In this document: in pieces, positions 7,860 to 17,322 of the stretch | How positions within the stretch are numbered: position 1 is the stretch's first letter | Layout of the letters: every line of letters starts with the position of its first letter | The notes under the pieces: model-generated | The model's input: only the letters and a program-made list of their open reading frames with translations | What the model was told of the DNA's origin: nothing | Databases searched by the model: none | Position numbers and translations under genes: made by a program | Origin: Polaromonas sp. | GTDB lineage: Bacteria; Pseudomonadota; Gammaproteobacteria; Burkholderiales; Burkholderiaceae_C | Assembly: GCA_030654695.1 (NCBI GenBank) | Contig: JAURWY010000006.1 | Location: 124,001-188,000 of the forward strand | DNA length: 64,000 nt | Reading direction: 5' to 3'

Positions 7860-10800
7860 TCATTCGTAGGGCACGGTGAAGATCAGGTCAATAGCGGTTT
7901 GTTCGCCCGCTTGAGCGCGCACGGTGAACCGCCGCGAGAGCTCGTAAAACATAAAGAGCGTGCCCACTGTTCCTGACAGCGAGCGCTCGTACGCTGCATA
8001 AAAATTCCGTGAGAACCGCTTGCCCAGCGTGATGGCGCCACCGGCGGCGCTGCTGGTGTCGCCGCTGCTGGAGGGCGCACGAAAAGACAGCTCGTCCAAG
8101 CCCAGTGACGAGGCGAGTCCACCGGTCATGCTGCCGCTTTTGCTGCCCAGCAAAGCGAGGGCAGCCTGCTGCAGCAGGGCGGCTTCGGCACCCCCTGCAG
8201 CAGACGATCGACCCAGTATCAACCAAGCTAATTTTTCGGCTTCTGGCAGGTCGGGTTGGGCGTACAGGCGCACATTGGGCAGCAAGGCCGTGCCCGTGAT
8301 TTCGACGCCGACGCGCTGACTTAAGTTGGGACGAATGGCCAGTATGTTCAGTGTCGGATTGTCGATCGGGCCGGTGAATCTCAGCACACCGGTTTCGATG
8401 TCGAGCCGCTGACCGTAAGCGCTGTATTCCCCGCCAGCGGTCGCAATGGTGCCCAGTAACCGAGGTGCGCTGACCGAGTTACCGAGCAGGTTCAGCGAAC
8501 CGCGCATGCGCGTGTTGATGCCTTTGCCTTGAATGCGAAAGTCGTTGCCTAGGTTGAGCTGAACGTCGATTTTAGTGACGCGGGTTGGGGGCTTGGCTGT
8601 GCTCGCTGCGGGTCTATTGGCTTGCGCTAGGGGTGCTGTTTTCACCCGCACGTCATCCCCGAGTTGCGGCCGGCTTTCGTCGGGCAAGACGATGCGGGCT
8701 TGATCAACGTTGAGGGCACCGCTGATGTTGGCGGCCAAGTCGGTGAGAGAGGCTTGCAACTGGCCCGACAGCGTGATTTGACGGTCATTGCGGATGCTGG
8801 CGCGCAAGCGGTCGAGTTGCGCTGTCAGCGTGACTTGTGGCGCGCCGTTCAGCCAGCTGGCTTCACCTTCGGCGCGGAGCTGGCCACCGGCATCGTTGGC
8901 ACCGGCCCCGCGCAAGCTGAACTCGCTGATGCGCATGCGCGTGCCATCGACGTTGGCGCGCAGTCGGCCTTGGCCGAATTCAAAGCCATCGACGACTGAG
9001 CGCAGCGCCAAGTCGTCGGCTTGCAAGTCGCCCTTGAATTGCGGGGCCAAACGGTTGCCGCTGAGGGTCATCTCGGTGGCCAGCGAACCACGCAGCCGCC
9101 AGCCTGGCGGCGCCAGCACAGACCAAGCGCCGAGGCGCGGCAGTTGCGCTTTCAACTGGCCGCTGAGTGCGGCGTCTGCGGGCCAAGACCAACCGGCGAT
9201 CGTTCCCGCCGCAGTGCGCCGGAGTTGTGTGCGCAACTCCCCCTCAGCTGAGCCGGCGCGTGCGCTGTCCCAGCGCAGTTGGGCGATCAGCGCAGCACCT
9301 TCGCTGCTGTTGTTGATGGCGAGGTTGAGGCGAGCCTCACGAATGCCAGCCGCCACACGGGCAGGCACGCCATCAGCCGTTTCAGCTTGCAAGGTGAGGT
9401 CGCCGCTGCTGCGCGCGAGTTGCGCTGTGAGCTTTAGCGTGGGGCCTATCACAAGGTCCCATTCACCGTCAAACAGCAGGTTGCCGATCAAGCCAGCGCT
9501 GGCGATTTGTGGGCCCAGCAGCAGTTCAGCCCAGGCCAATGGCAAGCCTTTGAGTGAGCCTGCGGTGACAACTTCATCTGCTTGCCAGCGCGTCGGCTGC
9601 CAAGCCAGTAGCGCTGAGCTGGTCGCCGCGCTGCGGTTGCCATTCGTGGCGGCGGGGGCACTTAAGCTGGCTTGGCCTGCGCCGACTTCGATCAAGTCTG
9701 CGGCACCCGTCAAGTTAAAAGGGCGCTGCGTTTCAATACGCCAAGCACCCGAGCCCAAGGCTGGGTCTTCGACGGAAAGTTTGAGTTGCTTGACGCTGGC
9801 TTGCCATGCTGGCAAAGGCGACGTCAGCGACAGCGGCTTGGCGGTGCTGCCGCCTTCCGCGCCAAGTTCCAGAGCGATGCGCCGCGTGCCGATGTCGGCC
9901 CGGCCTTTCGCCGTCACTTGCATTTGGCTGAGACGGCCTTTCAAGCTGGCTTGCACATCGCGCAGCCGCAGCTTGGTTGAAGTCGGTTGCCAGTCGAGCG
10001 TCGGAACATTCAGCGATGCACTGAGTTGCGGGTCGCGCCAGCCGCCTTGCCAGTCGACGCTCAGTTGACCGCGACCTGTCGCGGTGACAACCTCCAGTGG
10101 CGGAGCCAGACCCGGCAGGCCACGCAGCCAGCGCAAGGCTGGCTGCAGGTCGGACGCTGTCACGGCGAGTTGGCCGCTGCCGGTGCTTGGCCGCAGCTCG
10201 CCTTTGGTTTCAAGCTGGATGCCGGGCGCTGTCAGCGACAGCTGGCCTTGGCCGCCCAAGGTCTTTGGCTGGTACTGGCCGCTGGCTTTGATTTCGGCGT
10301 CGCGTGTGCGCAGTTGCAGCGCGCTGAGTTCGAGTGTGTCGCCGGTGGACTTCAACGCGGCGCTGCCGTTCATCCGCAGCGGGGTCAGCTTTGAATACAG
10401 GGCCGCCGGGTTGACTTGTTGAAGCTGTAAATTCACCCGCCAGTCAGGGCTGGTGGATTTCGCATTGGTGGTGTCAGTCCACTCGCCGCTGGCTTGCAGT
10501 CGACCCCCGCCCAGTTGGGCATCCATAGAACGCAACAAGACCTGGCCGCCACGCCATTCACCCTTGGCCTGCAGTTGGTCGACGGGCAAACGTTGCTGAT
10601 CCCACGGGCCAGCACGGCTGTTTTTCAGCGTGGCTTGAAGCGTCCAACTGGCCGTCTCTTGCGGCACCAGTTGTGCCTTGCCGGTGAGCTGGGTGTGCGG
10701 CGCTTGGGGCAACAGCAGGGCCAAGTCGAGGTCTCTGAAAGTGGCCTTGGCTTCAGGCACGGGCTGCGCTGCCCAAGGCGATATGTGCGCGTTGATGCTG

Positions 10801-11558
10801 GCTTGCGGTTGCAGGTCACTGCGTGGGCTGGTTCCGTTCAGGTCCAGTGCCGCGTTCAATGTGAACGCAGTCAGTGCGCCTTGCGCCGAGGCGTTGAGGC
10901 GCAAGGACAGCGGCTCTTTGCTGTTCGGCAGCGCCGCCTTCAGCACGCCCGTCAGGCTGGCGTCCAAAGTCATGGCGCCGTCTGCGGCCAAGCTGACGCG
11001 GCCCTCATAGTGGCCGCTGGCCACTTGCACTTGCTTCAAAGTGAGGGCGTGTTGTGTGTTGGCGTAGCGGTAGTGGGCCCGCAGGTCGGTGGCCTGGGTT
11101 GCGGCTTCATCGCCCCAGGAGATGCGTCCCACGGCAAGGTCTTCCAGCATGACGTCCAAAGGCAGACGCAGCGAAGACGGCGGCGTTGTCGGCGGCGTTT
11201 CTGCCGTCTCGATCGGGTCGACCTGCAAACGCGCCAGATGCAGCCGGTCGATCTGCAGCCGCCCCGATAACAGTGCCAGTGCTTGCCACCGCACTTCCAG
11301 CTGCGATGCCGTGACATACAGGCCCGCGTCTTGCCAGACTAAGCGCTCCACCCGGCCACCGTGCCGGAGGGAGCCGGTCACGTCTTGCGCTGTCAAACTG
11401 AGCGGGGCTGGCAACAAGCTGGACTGGCTGACCCAGCGCAAGGCGGTGGCAAGTGAGCCTTCAGAGCCGCTCCACCACCACACGCCGCTGGCAGTCAGCC
11501 CCAGCAGCAAGGCTGTGGCAGCTAAAAAGCGAGACAAGAGGCGGATTTTTTGAGCCAT
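7860..11558 (-). CDS. tamB: Translocation and assembly module subunit TamB (DUF490/AsmA-like)
   Basis: A very long (1232-residue) protein with one N-terminal signal anchor (about 10-30) and a long series of beta-strand repeats rich in A, L, Q and G, typical of a lipid-carrying beta-taco bridge. The C-terminal 350 residues match the DUF490 region, ending in T-A-I-D-L-I-F-T-V-P-Y-E. With TamA it spans the periplasm and takes part in outer-membrane protein insertion or phospholipid transport (family knowledge). Its ATG directly abuts the TAA of tamA, so the two are tightly coupled. Confidence 0.93.
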   Translation of the reverse strand: MAQKIRLLSRFLAATALLLGLTASGVWWWSGSEGSLATALRWVSQSSLLPAPLSLTAQDVTGSLRHGGRVERLVWQDAGLYVTASQLEVRWQALALLSGRLQIDRLHLARLQVDPIETAETPPTTPPSSLRLPLDVMLEDLAVGRISWGDEAATQATDLRAHYRYANTQHALTLKQVQVASGHYEGRVSLAADGAMTLDASLTGVLKAALPNSKEPLSLRLNASAQGALTAFTLNAALDLNGTSPRSDLQPQASINAHISPWAAQPVPEAKATFRDLDLALLLPQAPHTQLTGKAQLVPQETASWTLQATLKNSRAGPWDQQRLPVDQLQAKGEWRGGQVLLRSMDAQLGGGRLQASGEWTDTTNAKSTSPDWRVNLQLQQVNPAALYSKLTPLRMNGSAALKSTGDTLELSALQLRTRDAEIKASGQYQPKTLGGQGQLSLTAPGIQLETKGELRPSTGSGQLAVTASDLQPALRWLRGLPGLAPPLEVVTATGRGQLSVDWQGGWRDPQLSASLNVPTLDWQPTSTKLRLRDVQASLKGRLSQMQVTAKGRADIGTRRIALELGAEGGSTAKPLSLTSPLPAWQASVKQLKLSVEDPALGSGAWRIETQRPFNLTGAADLIEVGAGQASLSAPAATNGNRSAATSSALLAWQPTRWQADEVVTAGSLKGLPLAWAELLLGPQIASAGLIGNLLFDGEWDLVIGPTLKLTAQLARSSGDLTLQAETADGVPARVAAGIREARLNLAINNSSEGAALIAQLRWDSARAGSAEGELRTQLRRTAAGTIAGWSWPADAALSGQLKAQLPRLGAWSVLAPPGWRLRGSLATEMTLSGNRLAPQFKGDLQADDLALRSVVDGFEFGQGRLRANVDGTRMRISEFSLRGAGANDAGGQLRAEGEASWLNGAPQVTLTAQLDRLRASIRNDRQITLSGQLQASLTDLAANISGALNVDQARIVLPDESRPQLGDDVRVKTAPLAQANRPAASTAKPPTRVTKIDVQLNLGNDFRIQGKGINTRMRGSLNLLGNSVSAPRLLGTIATAGGEYSAYGQRLDIETGVLRFTGPIDNPTLNILAIRPNLSQRVGVEITGTALLPNVRLYAQPDLPEAEKLAWLILGRSSAAGGAEAALLQQAALALLGSKSGSMTGGLASSLGLDELSFRAPSSSGDTSSAAGGAITLGKRFSRNFYAAYERSLSGTVGTLFMFYELSRRFTVRAQAGEQTAIDLIFTVPYE

Positions 11559-13403
11559 TTAAAACACAAACCCGACGCTGACGTGGAGCCTTACTTGCTG
11601 GGTTTTGACGCCGTAGGCGAGGTCAATCTGCAGCGGACCGATGGGGCTTTTCCAGCGTGCGCCAGCACCCACGCCGACCGCTACGTTGCGGCGCAGATCG
11701 GCGGCGCTGTCAGCCACATTACCGGCGTCAATGAAGAGGGTACTTTCCCAATCGGTCGGCAAGCCGCTGCTCAAAATAGGCCGCTGCCATTCGGCACTGG
11801 CAACGGCCATGTAGTGGCCAGGGCCGGTGCTGCCGTTGGGCAAGGCAATGCCGATGTCGCGCAGTCCGTAGCCGCGCACGGTGGTGTCGCCACCGGTGCG
11901 AAACAGCTGCGTTGCGGGAACCGTGGCATCTTTGGCGGCGATCACGGCACCCCCTTCGGCGCGAAAAGCCATGCGGCCACGCGCAAGTGGTGCGATGCCG
12001 AGCCAGCGTCCGACTGCGCGCAAAAAGGGTTGCCGTTGCGTCCCCAGCGTGGTGCCGGCGCCGGCGTCAAATCCAAGTCCGTAGCCGCGTGTGGGGAAGG
12101 GCAGGCTGTCGAAGTAGCGGCCGGTCCAGCCGTAGTTGGCGGTCAGCGCCGAACCGTCGCCGATGCGTGCATCGTCCAGCGTGCTGGCGGTGCCGCTGGC
12201 GGTCACCGTCGCACGGTCGTATTGCAAGTAAGTCGTGCGGTCGATGCGTTCGCCGGTTTGCACTTGACCGAAGCGCAGCGTCTGAGCGTTGGTGACCAGT
12301 TCATCGTCGTCGAGACGAGCGACGCGAGCCAGCAAGACCCAACGCCAGTTGTCAGCGTCAGGCAGGGAGGTCCACTCAGTTTGTGCCAGCGGGGTTTTGC
12401 GGTCGAGTTGCAGCTTGGTCACGGCTCGCCAGTCCAGGCCGGGCACGCGGTTGTGGGTGTGTTCAATGGATGCACGCGGTCCGGTGTCGGTGGTCATGCC
12501 GATGCCGAGCACCACTTTTTGCAGCTTGGCCTCACGCAGCTGCACGCTGACCGGTGCGGCGCTGGGGTCGCTGTCTGGGTCGACCAGCACATAAGCTGAA
12601 TCAAAGTAACCGCTACCGGCCAGCCGTTGCTGCGCCTCAACGAGTTTGCGCTGGTCGTAAATATCACCAGGGTTGAGGCGAGCCAAGCGCGGTACCAACA
12701 CCGGGTCGTAACGCTCCAAGCCGCTGACCTTGAGCTCGCCCAAACGATAGAGCGGGCCGGAGTCTAGCTCTACAGTGAGTGCGGCGGCATTTGTTGCTGG
12801 GTCGATATCGGCCAAGCTGTAGGAAATGCTGCCGGCCGGGTAACGCCGCGCCACCAGTTGCCGCAGGGCTTGCGTCTTGGCGGCGTCCCAGCCGTCTTGT
12901 GTGAAGGGCTGGCCAGTGGGCAAGCGCCAGTCGAGCTGGATGCTGTCTCGCTGCCTGGCGGCATCGGTATCGAGAGTGTTTGCAATATCGCCTTTGAAGC
13001 GCAGATCCGCTTGCGTCGTGCGGGTGGCGACACCCAGCGCAACCTTGATCAAAATGGTCGGCGTCCTTGCTTGTGCTGGCGGTGCAATGGCTATGCTGCG
13101 GCTGATATGAACGTCGGGGCTGAAGTAACCCAAGGTGCCGAGCAGGTTGCGCACGTCGCTGTCTGCCAGCAGCATGAGACGCGCCAGTTCGGCGTCCTCT
13201 AAGTCACTCACTGCGCGAAAGCGCTGCAGTTGCAAGTGGCGCTCAAGCAGCTCGCGAACTTCTGCGGGCGCTTCGATGCGAATGTCAAATGAATCGGTGA
13301 ATGAATCAGTGTTGGCGCTGGCTGGGCTGACGAGAGTCGTCCAGACAGCCATGACGCTGGTCAGAATAAAAGAAAACCGGCAGCGTTTTTTGTCGAATGT
13401 CAC
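11559..13403 (-). CDS. tamA: Autotransporter assembly complex protein TamA (Omp85/BamA superfamily)
   Basis: A 614-residue outer-membrane protein. A signal sequence at about 8-30 is followed by POTRA-type modules (to about 290) and a C-terminal 16-strand Omp85 barrel containing the R-G-Y motif (T-V-R-G-Y-G-L-R-D) and ending in F-V-F. The start is GTG; there is no obvious ribosome-binding site, and it begins 16 nt after the upstream VWA gene stop, which suggests coupling. TamA is the outer-membrane partner of TamB, encoded directly downstream. Confidence 0.92.
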   Translation of the reverse strand: MTFDKKRCRFSFILTSVMAVWTTLVSPASANTDSFTDSFDIRIEAPAEVRELLERHLQLQRFRAVSDLEDAELARLMLLADSDVRNLLGTLGYFSPDVHISRSIAIAPPAQARTPTILIKVALGVATRTTQADLRFKGDIANTLDTDAARQRDSIQLDWRLPTGQPFTQDGWDAAKTQALRQLVARRYPAGSISYSLADIDPATNAAALTVELDSGPLYRLGELKVSGLERYDPVLVPRLARLNPGDIYDQRKLVEAQQRLAGSGYFDSAYVLVDPDSDPSAAPVSVQLREAKLQKVVLGIGMTTDTGPRASIEHTHNRVPGLDWRAVTKLQLDRKTPLAQTEWTSLPDADNWRWVLLARVARLDDDELVTNAQTLRFGQVQTGERIDRTTYLQYDRATVTASGTASTLDDARIGDGSALTANYGWTGRYFDSLPFPTRGYGLGFDAGAGTTLGTQRQPFLRAVGRWLGIAPLARGRMAFRAEGGAVIAAKDATVPATQLFRTGGDTTVRGYGLRDIGIALPNGSTGPGHYMAVASAEWQRPILSSGLPTDWESTLFIDAGNVADSAADLRRNVAVGVGAGARWKSPIGPLQIDLAYGVKTQQVRLHVSVGFVF

Positions 13404-13419
13404 GCCGGCAAGTTTACGG

Positions 13420-14631
13420 TCACTTGGTCAGCAGACGCATGGCTTCTTCAAGGCCTTTGAGTGTCAACGGGTACATGCGGTTACTGACGAGCTGTTGCAT
13501 CACGGCAATGCTCTGTCGGTATTGCCAGACGCCCTGAGGCTCGGGGTTGATCCAGGCGAATTTAGGGAAGGCGCTGGTCAAGCGTTGGATCCATTCAGCG
13601 CCGCTTTCGGCGTTGTTGTATTCGACACTGCCGCCGGGCTGAAGAATCTCATACGGACTCATGGTGGCGTCACCGATAAAGATGAGCTTGTAGTCTTTGT
13701 TGTACTTGCGGATGATGTCTAGCGTGGCGAACTTTTCGCTGAAGCGGCGGCGGTTGTTCTTCCACATGAAGTCATAGACGCAGTTGTGAAAGTAATAAAA
13801 CTCCAAGTGCTTGAACTCACTCTTGCTGGCTGAAAATAATTCTTCAACGCGGGTGATGTGCTCGTCCATGGTGCCGCCGACATCCATCAGCAGCAGCACC
13901 TTCACGTTGTTGTGTCGCTCGGGCACCATCTTGATGTCGAGCCAGCCGGCATTGGCCGCCGTGGATTTGATCGTGTCGTCAAGGTCGAGTTCTTCCGCGC
14001 TGCCTTGGCGGGCAAATTTGCGCAGTCGGCGCAGCGCCACTTTGATGTTGCGGGTGCCGAGTTCTTGCGAGTCGTCGTAGTCTTTGTAAGCGCGTTGGTC
14101 CCACACTTTGACAGCGCTTTTGTTGCGGCTTTTTTCTTGGCCGATGCGGATGCCTTGGGGATTAAAACCGTTGGCTCCGAAAGGCGACGTACCGCCCGTG
14201 CCAATCCATTTGCTGCCGCCTTCATGGCGTTCTTTTTGTTCTTCAAAACGCTTTTTGAGCGTCTCCATGAGCTCGTCCCAGCCCATCTTCTCGATCTTGG
14301 CTTTGTCTTCAGGGCTGAGCTCTAACTCGAGGTTTTTTCGCAGCCATTCAAGGGGAATGTCTTTGGTGAAGTCGGCCACCATTTCGACGCCTTTGAAGTA
14401 GGCCGCGAAGGCGCGGTCAAACTTGTCGTAGTGCTTTTCGTCCTTCACCAGCACGGTGCGGCTCAGGTAATAAAAATCATCGATCTTGTAGGCGCCTTCG
14501 CCTGACGGGTCAGCCTCGCCGCTGTTCGGCCCGACCACGCCGGCCTTCAGCGCTTCGAGCAGCGTCAGGTATTCCTTGACCGACACCGGCAGCTTGGCCG
14601 AGCGCAAGGTGTAGAAAAAATCAATCAGCAT
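13420..14631 (-). CDS. VWA domain-containing protein (CoxE-like)
   Basis: A 403-residue soluble protein. The N-terminal half (about 1-170) is helical and charged. The C-terminal part is a von Willebrand A-like domain whose metal site reads D-V-G-G-T-M-D, a variant of the classic D-x-S-x-S. Proteins of this kind usually work with a MoxR-type AAA ATPase as a chaperone pair that inserts cofactors or remodels complexes, and such an ATPase gene lies just upstream. The start overlaps the end of the small membrane-protein gene by 11 nt. The client protein is unknown; TamA/TamB follow in the same direction. Confidence 0.85.
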   Translation of the reverse strand: MLIDFFYTLRSAKLPVSVKEYLTLLEALKAGVVGPNSGEADPSGEGAYKIDDFYYLSRTVLVKDEKHYDKFDRAFAAYFKGVEMVADFTKDIPLEWLRKNLELELSPEDKAKIEKMGWDELMETLKKRFEEQKERHEGGSKWIGTGGTSPFGANGFNPQGIRIGQEKSRNKSAVKVWDQRAYKDYDDSQELGTRNIKVALRRLRKFARQGSAEELDLDDTIKSTAANAGWLDIKMVPERHNNVKVLLLMDVGGTMDEHITRVEELFSASKSEFKHLEFYYFHNCVYDFMWKNNRRRFSEKFATLDIIRKYNKDYKLIFIGDATMSPYEILQPGGSVEYNNAESGAEWIQRLTSAFPKFAWINPEPQGVWQYRQSIAVMQQLVSNRMYPLTLKGLEEAMRLLTK

Positions 14632-14836
14632 GGCGTTTGCGCCAGCGCCGCGCTATTTGCAGCCCCAGCCCGCCTCCTAAACCGACCAGCACAATGCCCG
14701 CAATGCTGCTGTTGCTGTAGCCGGGATCAAATATATCCAGGCCAAGCCAGCGACCTGCCCAATAACCGATCAAGGCACCACCGATAAAACCGATGGCGTC
14801 TGACAGGCCTTCTTTCAGCATTGATTTTGGATTCAT
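14621..14836 (-). CDS. Small membrane protein, function unknown
   Basis: A 71-residue protein with two hydrophobic, glycine-rich segments (about 14-32 and 46-62) and a basic C-terminus (R-R-W-R-K-R-H). The glycine spacing resembles small glycine-zipper or AtpZ-like membrane proteins, but I cannot assign a family. The ATG at 14836 is preferred over a longer frame starting at 14851. It sits between the MoxR ATPase and the VWA gene, overlapping the latter by 11 nt, so it is probably part of the same functional unit, perhaps a membrane anchor. Confidence 0.65.
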   Translation of the reverse strand: MNPKSMLKEGLSDAIGFIGGALIGYWAGRWLGLDIFDPGYSNSSIAGIVLVGLGGGLGLQIARRWRKRHAD

Positions 14837-14884
14837 GATTTCAACTCTCAAGAGCTCTGACTGACTAACTGACTCAGGCGCTGA

Positions 14885-15727
14885 TTAGCGATTTTGGCGT
14901 TGCATGAACACCAGTTTTTCAAACAGCGTCACATCTTGCTCGTTCTTGAGCAGCGCACCAATCAGCGGCGGCACCGAGACTTTGTTGTCTTGGCTTTGCA
15001 AGGCTTCAAGCGAGATGTCTTCGGCGACCAGCAGCTTGAGCCAGTCCAGCAACTCGCTGGTGGAGGGCTTTTTCTTCAGGCCGGGCAGGTTGCGCACGTC
15101 GTAAAAGGTTTTCATGGCGGCGGCCAGCAGCTCTTGCTTCAGCCCGGGGAAATGCACGTCGACGATTTTCTTCATGGTTTCCGCTTCGGGAAACTTGATG
15201 TAGTGGAAAAAGCAGCGACGCAGAAACGCATCGGGCAATTCTTTTTCGTTGTTCGAGGTGATGAAGACCAGCGGCCGGTGCTTGGCTTTGATCAGCTCCC
15301 GCGTTTCATAGCAGTAGAACTCCATGCGGTCGATCTCGCGCAGCAAGTCATTCGGAAATTCAATGTCGGCCTTGTCGATTTCGTCGATCAGCAGCGCCAC
15401 CGGCTGGTCAGCGGTGAAGGCTTGCCACAACACGCCCTTGAGGATGTAGTTGTGGATATCTTTGACCTTTTCGTCGCCCAACTGCGAGTCGCGCAGGCGC
15501 GAAACGGCGTCGTATTCGTACAGGCCTTGTTGGGCCTTGGTGGTCGATTTGATGTGCCACTGCAGCAAGGGCAGCTTGAGTGCCTCTGCCACTTCCTCGG
15601 CCAGCATGGTTTTACCGGTGCCGGGCTCGCCCTTGACCAGTAGCGGTTTGCGGAGCGTCGCGGAGGCGTTCACGGCCAGCATCAGGTCTTCGGTGGCGAC
15701 GTAGTTTTGGGAACCTTGAAATTTCAT
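14885..15727 (-). CDS. MoxR-type AAA+ ATPase
   Basis: A 280-residue AAA+ ATPase from the ATG at 15727 (the frame extends upstream, but alignment to the family begins at M-K-F-Q-G). Walker A is G-E-P-G-T-G-K-T, Walker B is L-L-I-D-E-I-D, sensor 1 is F-I-T-S-N-N, and the arginine-finger region is F-L-R-R-C-F. MoxR ATPases pair with VWA proteins as chaperones for metal-enzyme maturation or envelope stress (family knowledge). It heads a minus-strand run leading into the small membrane protein, VWA, tamA and tamB. It is divergent from the cytochrome c gene across about 110 nt. Confidence 0.92.
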   Translation of the reverse strand: MKFQGSQNYVATEDLMLAVNASATLRKPLLVKGEPGTGKTMLAEEVAEALKLPLLQWHIKSTTKAQQGLYEYDAVSRLRDSQLGDEKVKDIHNYILKGVLWQAFTADQPVALLIDEIDKADIEFPNDLLREIDRMEFYCYETRELIKAKHRPLVFITSNNEKELPDAFLRRCFFHYIKFPEAETMKKIVDVHFPGLKQELLAAAMKTFYDVRNLPGLKKKPSTSELLDWLKLLVAEDISLEALQSQDNKVSVPPLIGALLKNEQDVTLFEKLVFMQRQNR

Positions 15728-15786
15728 GTGGCGATGGGATGAAAGTGGATGGGGGAGATTGTGCAGGAGGCTGCGACTCGCAGCTA

Positions 15787-15792
15787 TATAAT
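15787..15792 (+). promoter_or_regulatory. Candidate -10 element upstream of the dihaem cytochrome c gene
   Basis: An exact TATAAT lies 45 nt before the chosen start codon in the divergent intergenic region. No convincing -35 hexamer lies at 16-18 nt spacing, so this is only a candidate. Confidence 0.3.
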
Positions 15793-15837
15793 CTGGCGTA
15801 GTTTTAAGATGAATTTCAACTGATTGTGCGCGCAAAA

Positions 15838-16506
15838 ATGATTAAGCTGCTCCCCACTATTTTCGCTCTGGCTGTGTCTTTCGTGAGTTTCACGGCCCAA
15901 GCTCAGGCCATCGCCGGAAGCGCCGAGGCCGGCCAAAAGATCAATGCCATGTGCATTGGCTGCCACGGCATCAAAGGCTATCAAGCCAGTTTTCCAGAGA
16001 TTTACAAAGTGCCCATGATCTCTGGCCAAAACGCCAAGTACATTGAGTCGGCTCTGCAGGCTTACAAAAAAGGTGACCGCAAACACCCGACCATGCGCAG
16101 TATTTCAGAGAGCCTGACCGACCAAAACATGGCCGATTTGGCTGCTTACTACAGCGTTCACGGACTGGTTGAAGGCCAGTTGGCAGCCAAAGAAGTCAAA
16201 GCGCCTAGCGCTGAAGTGGCCGCACTGTTGGGCAAAGCCAATTGCGCGTCTTGCCACGGTGCCAACTTCAGCCTGCCGATTGATCCGTCGTACCCAAAAA
16301 TCGGCGGCCAGCACGCTGACTATTTGTTCGTGGCTTTGAAGGCCTACAAAATCAGCGACAACGCCAAGGTCGGCCGCAACAACCCGATCATGGCCAGCAT
16401 GGCCAAGCAGTACAGCAACGCTGAACTCAAGCTGCTGGCCAACTACTTATCTTCCGTTCAGGGTGATGTGAAAGTTCAGCCACAAAGTCGCTTCATCTGG
16501 CCTTGA
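15838..16506 (+). CDS. Dihaem cytochrome c (c4-like)
   Basis: A 222-residue periplasmic cytochrome. The signal peptide ends at A-Q-A-Q-A. Two CxxCH haem sites are present: C39-I-G-C-H43 and C136-A-S-C-H140. Each half has downstream methionines that can serve as axial ligands, a layout typical of the cytochrome c4 family that passes electrons between the bc1 complex or dehydrogenases and terminal oxidases. The ATG at 15838 gives a proper signal peptide. A 17-bp perfect hairpin terminator follows 10 nt after the stop. Confidence 0.92.
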   Translation: MIKLLPTIFALAVSFVSFTAQAQAIAGSAEAGQKINAMCIGCHGIKGYQASFPEIYKVPMISGQNAKYIESALQAYKKGDRKHPTMRSISESLTDQNMADLAAYYSVHGLVEGQLAAKEVKAPSAEVAALLGKANCASCHGANFSLPIDPSYPKIGGQHADYLFVALKAYKISDNAKVGRNNPIMASMAKQYSNAELKLLANYLSSVQGDVKVQPQSRFIWP

Positions 16507-16516
16507 TGGCCTGTCA

Positions 16517-16554
16517 CCATGCAAAAAGCCGCAGTGATGCGGCTTTTTGCATGG
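16517..16554 (+). terminator. Strong rho-independent terminator after the cytochrome c gene
   Basis: A perfect 17-bp stem with a GTGA loop. The arms carry AAAAA and TTTTT runs next to a GC-rich core (GCCGCA/TGCGGC), so it could terminate transcription in either direction. Confidence 0.85.
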
Positions 16555-16620
16555 TGGCTTGGGTTTGGACCACTTAGCACGAAATGCGCAGAAAATAACG
16601 CCTCAAACAATAAGGTCCTC

Positions 16621-16830
16621 GTGAATCAATCGATTGCTCATGCCGAACTCATCGCTTCTTTCAGGCGGGCGGAGGCAGATGCGGCTCACAAATTCGGATT
16701 GATCAAAGCAGTTGAAAAAAAGGGACCCAAAGCGATTCAGGCGGCCGTCGAAACCGCTGCCAAGGCTGCCAAACGCAGGGATTCATTTGCCAAAAAACTG
16801 AGTGTCCTGGGGGTGAGCCTCAAGGATTAA
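16621..16830 (+). CDS. Small basic hypothetical protein
   Basis: A 69-residue helical protein rich in Ala, Lys and Glu with no membrane segment or signal. The frame is open from 16519, but that would place the start inside the terminator hairpin. A GTG at 16621 is the more likely start, although no strong ribosome-binding site is visible. I do not recognise a family. Codon usage looks like that of its neighbours, and it stands alone after a strong terminator, so it would need its own promoter. Confidence 0.45.
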   Translation: MNQSIAHAELIASFRRAEADAAHKFGLIKAVEKKGPKAIQAAVETAAKAAKRRDSFAKKLSVLGVSLKD

Positions 16831-16850
16831 GTGGCACTTGGTGCGTTGGC

Positions 16851-17285
16851 TCAGTCTCTTGTGGCGTGGCGTTGCACGCAGTCGATGTAGGCGGCGCCGT
16901 CAGGCGTGCGGCCGGCGCGCTGGCTTTCCCAGACCATCTGGCCTAGGCAGTCCATGGTTTCGTGGTGTGCCGTGTGCAGAGAGTTGCGACGGGCGGTGAG
17001 TAATTCAACCGCTTGGCGGATGCCGCGGGGCTGGTCGATCGAGCATTGTTCGCTGATCGTCAGGTGCATCGACAAATGCAAGAACGGATTGGTCTTGCCG
17101 CTTTCGACGTCGTACATTTTGGCCACAGCGGCCTCTGCATCGGCGAAGTCTGCGTGGTATTCAGGGTGCTCGTCGATCCACTGGCTGACGATGGTTTCCA
17201 TCGCGTCGAGGGGCGAGCCCGCCAGGGACTTGGCGTAGACCGCACAGAAGAAAGTACGGACGTCGGTTTGAGAAGGCGTGAACAT
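16851..17285 (-). CDS. DUF1841 family protein
   Basis: A 144-residue soluble protein matching the DUF1841 pattern of Betaproteobacteria: an N-terminal M-F-x-P-S-Q-x-x-V-R-x-F-F, a H-P-E-Y-H segment, the conserved N-P-F-L-H-L-S-M-H-L block (about 66-75), and a Q-P-x-G-I segment. The function is unknown. It is encoded downstream of the IclR regulator on the same strand (37 nt apart) but is probably not part of the catabolic locus, since this family is widely conserved as a single gene. Confidence 0.85.
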   Translation of the reverse strand: MFTPSQTDVRTFFCAVYAKSLAGSPLDAMETIVSQWIDEHPEYHADFADAEAAVAKMYDVESGKTNPFLHLSMHLTISEQCSIDQPRGIRQAVELLTARRNSLHTAHHETMDCLGQMVWESQRAGRTPDGAAYIDCVQRHATRD

Positions 17286-17322
17286 GTCGAAAGCGTAGCA
17301 CGCGTCAACAGAAAAAATCTGC

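Noticed and set aside
8788-12599. Long plus-strand open frames opposite tamB and tamA (8788-10068, 10494-11270, 11550-12599)
   Set aside because: They are antisense shadows of high-GC coding sequence: no family resemblance, biased composition, and strong evidence for the minus-strand proteins.
16519-16620. N-terminal extension of the small hypothetical protein through the terminator
   Set aside because: It would place the start codon in a 17-bp hairpin; the GTG at 16621 is more plausible.
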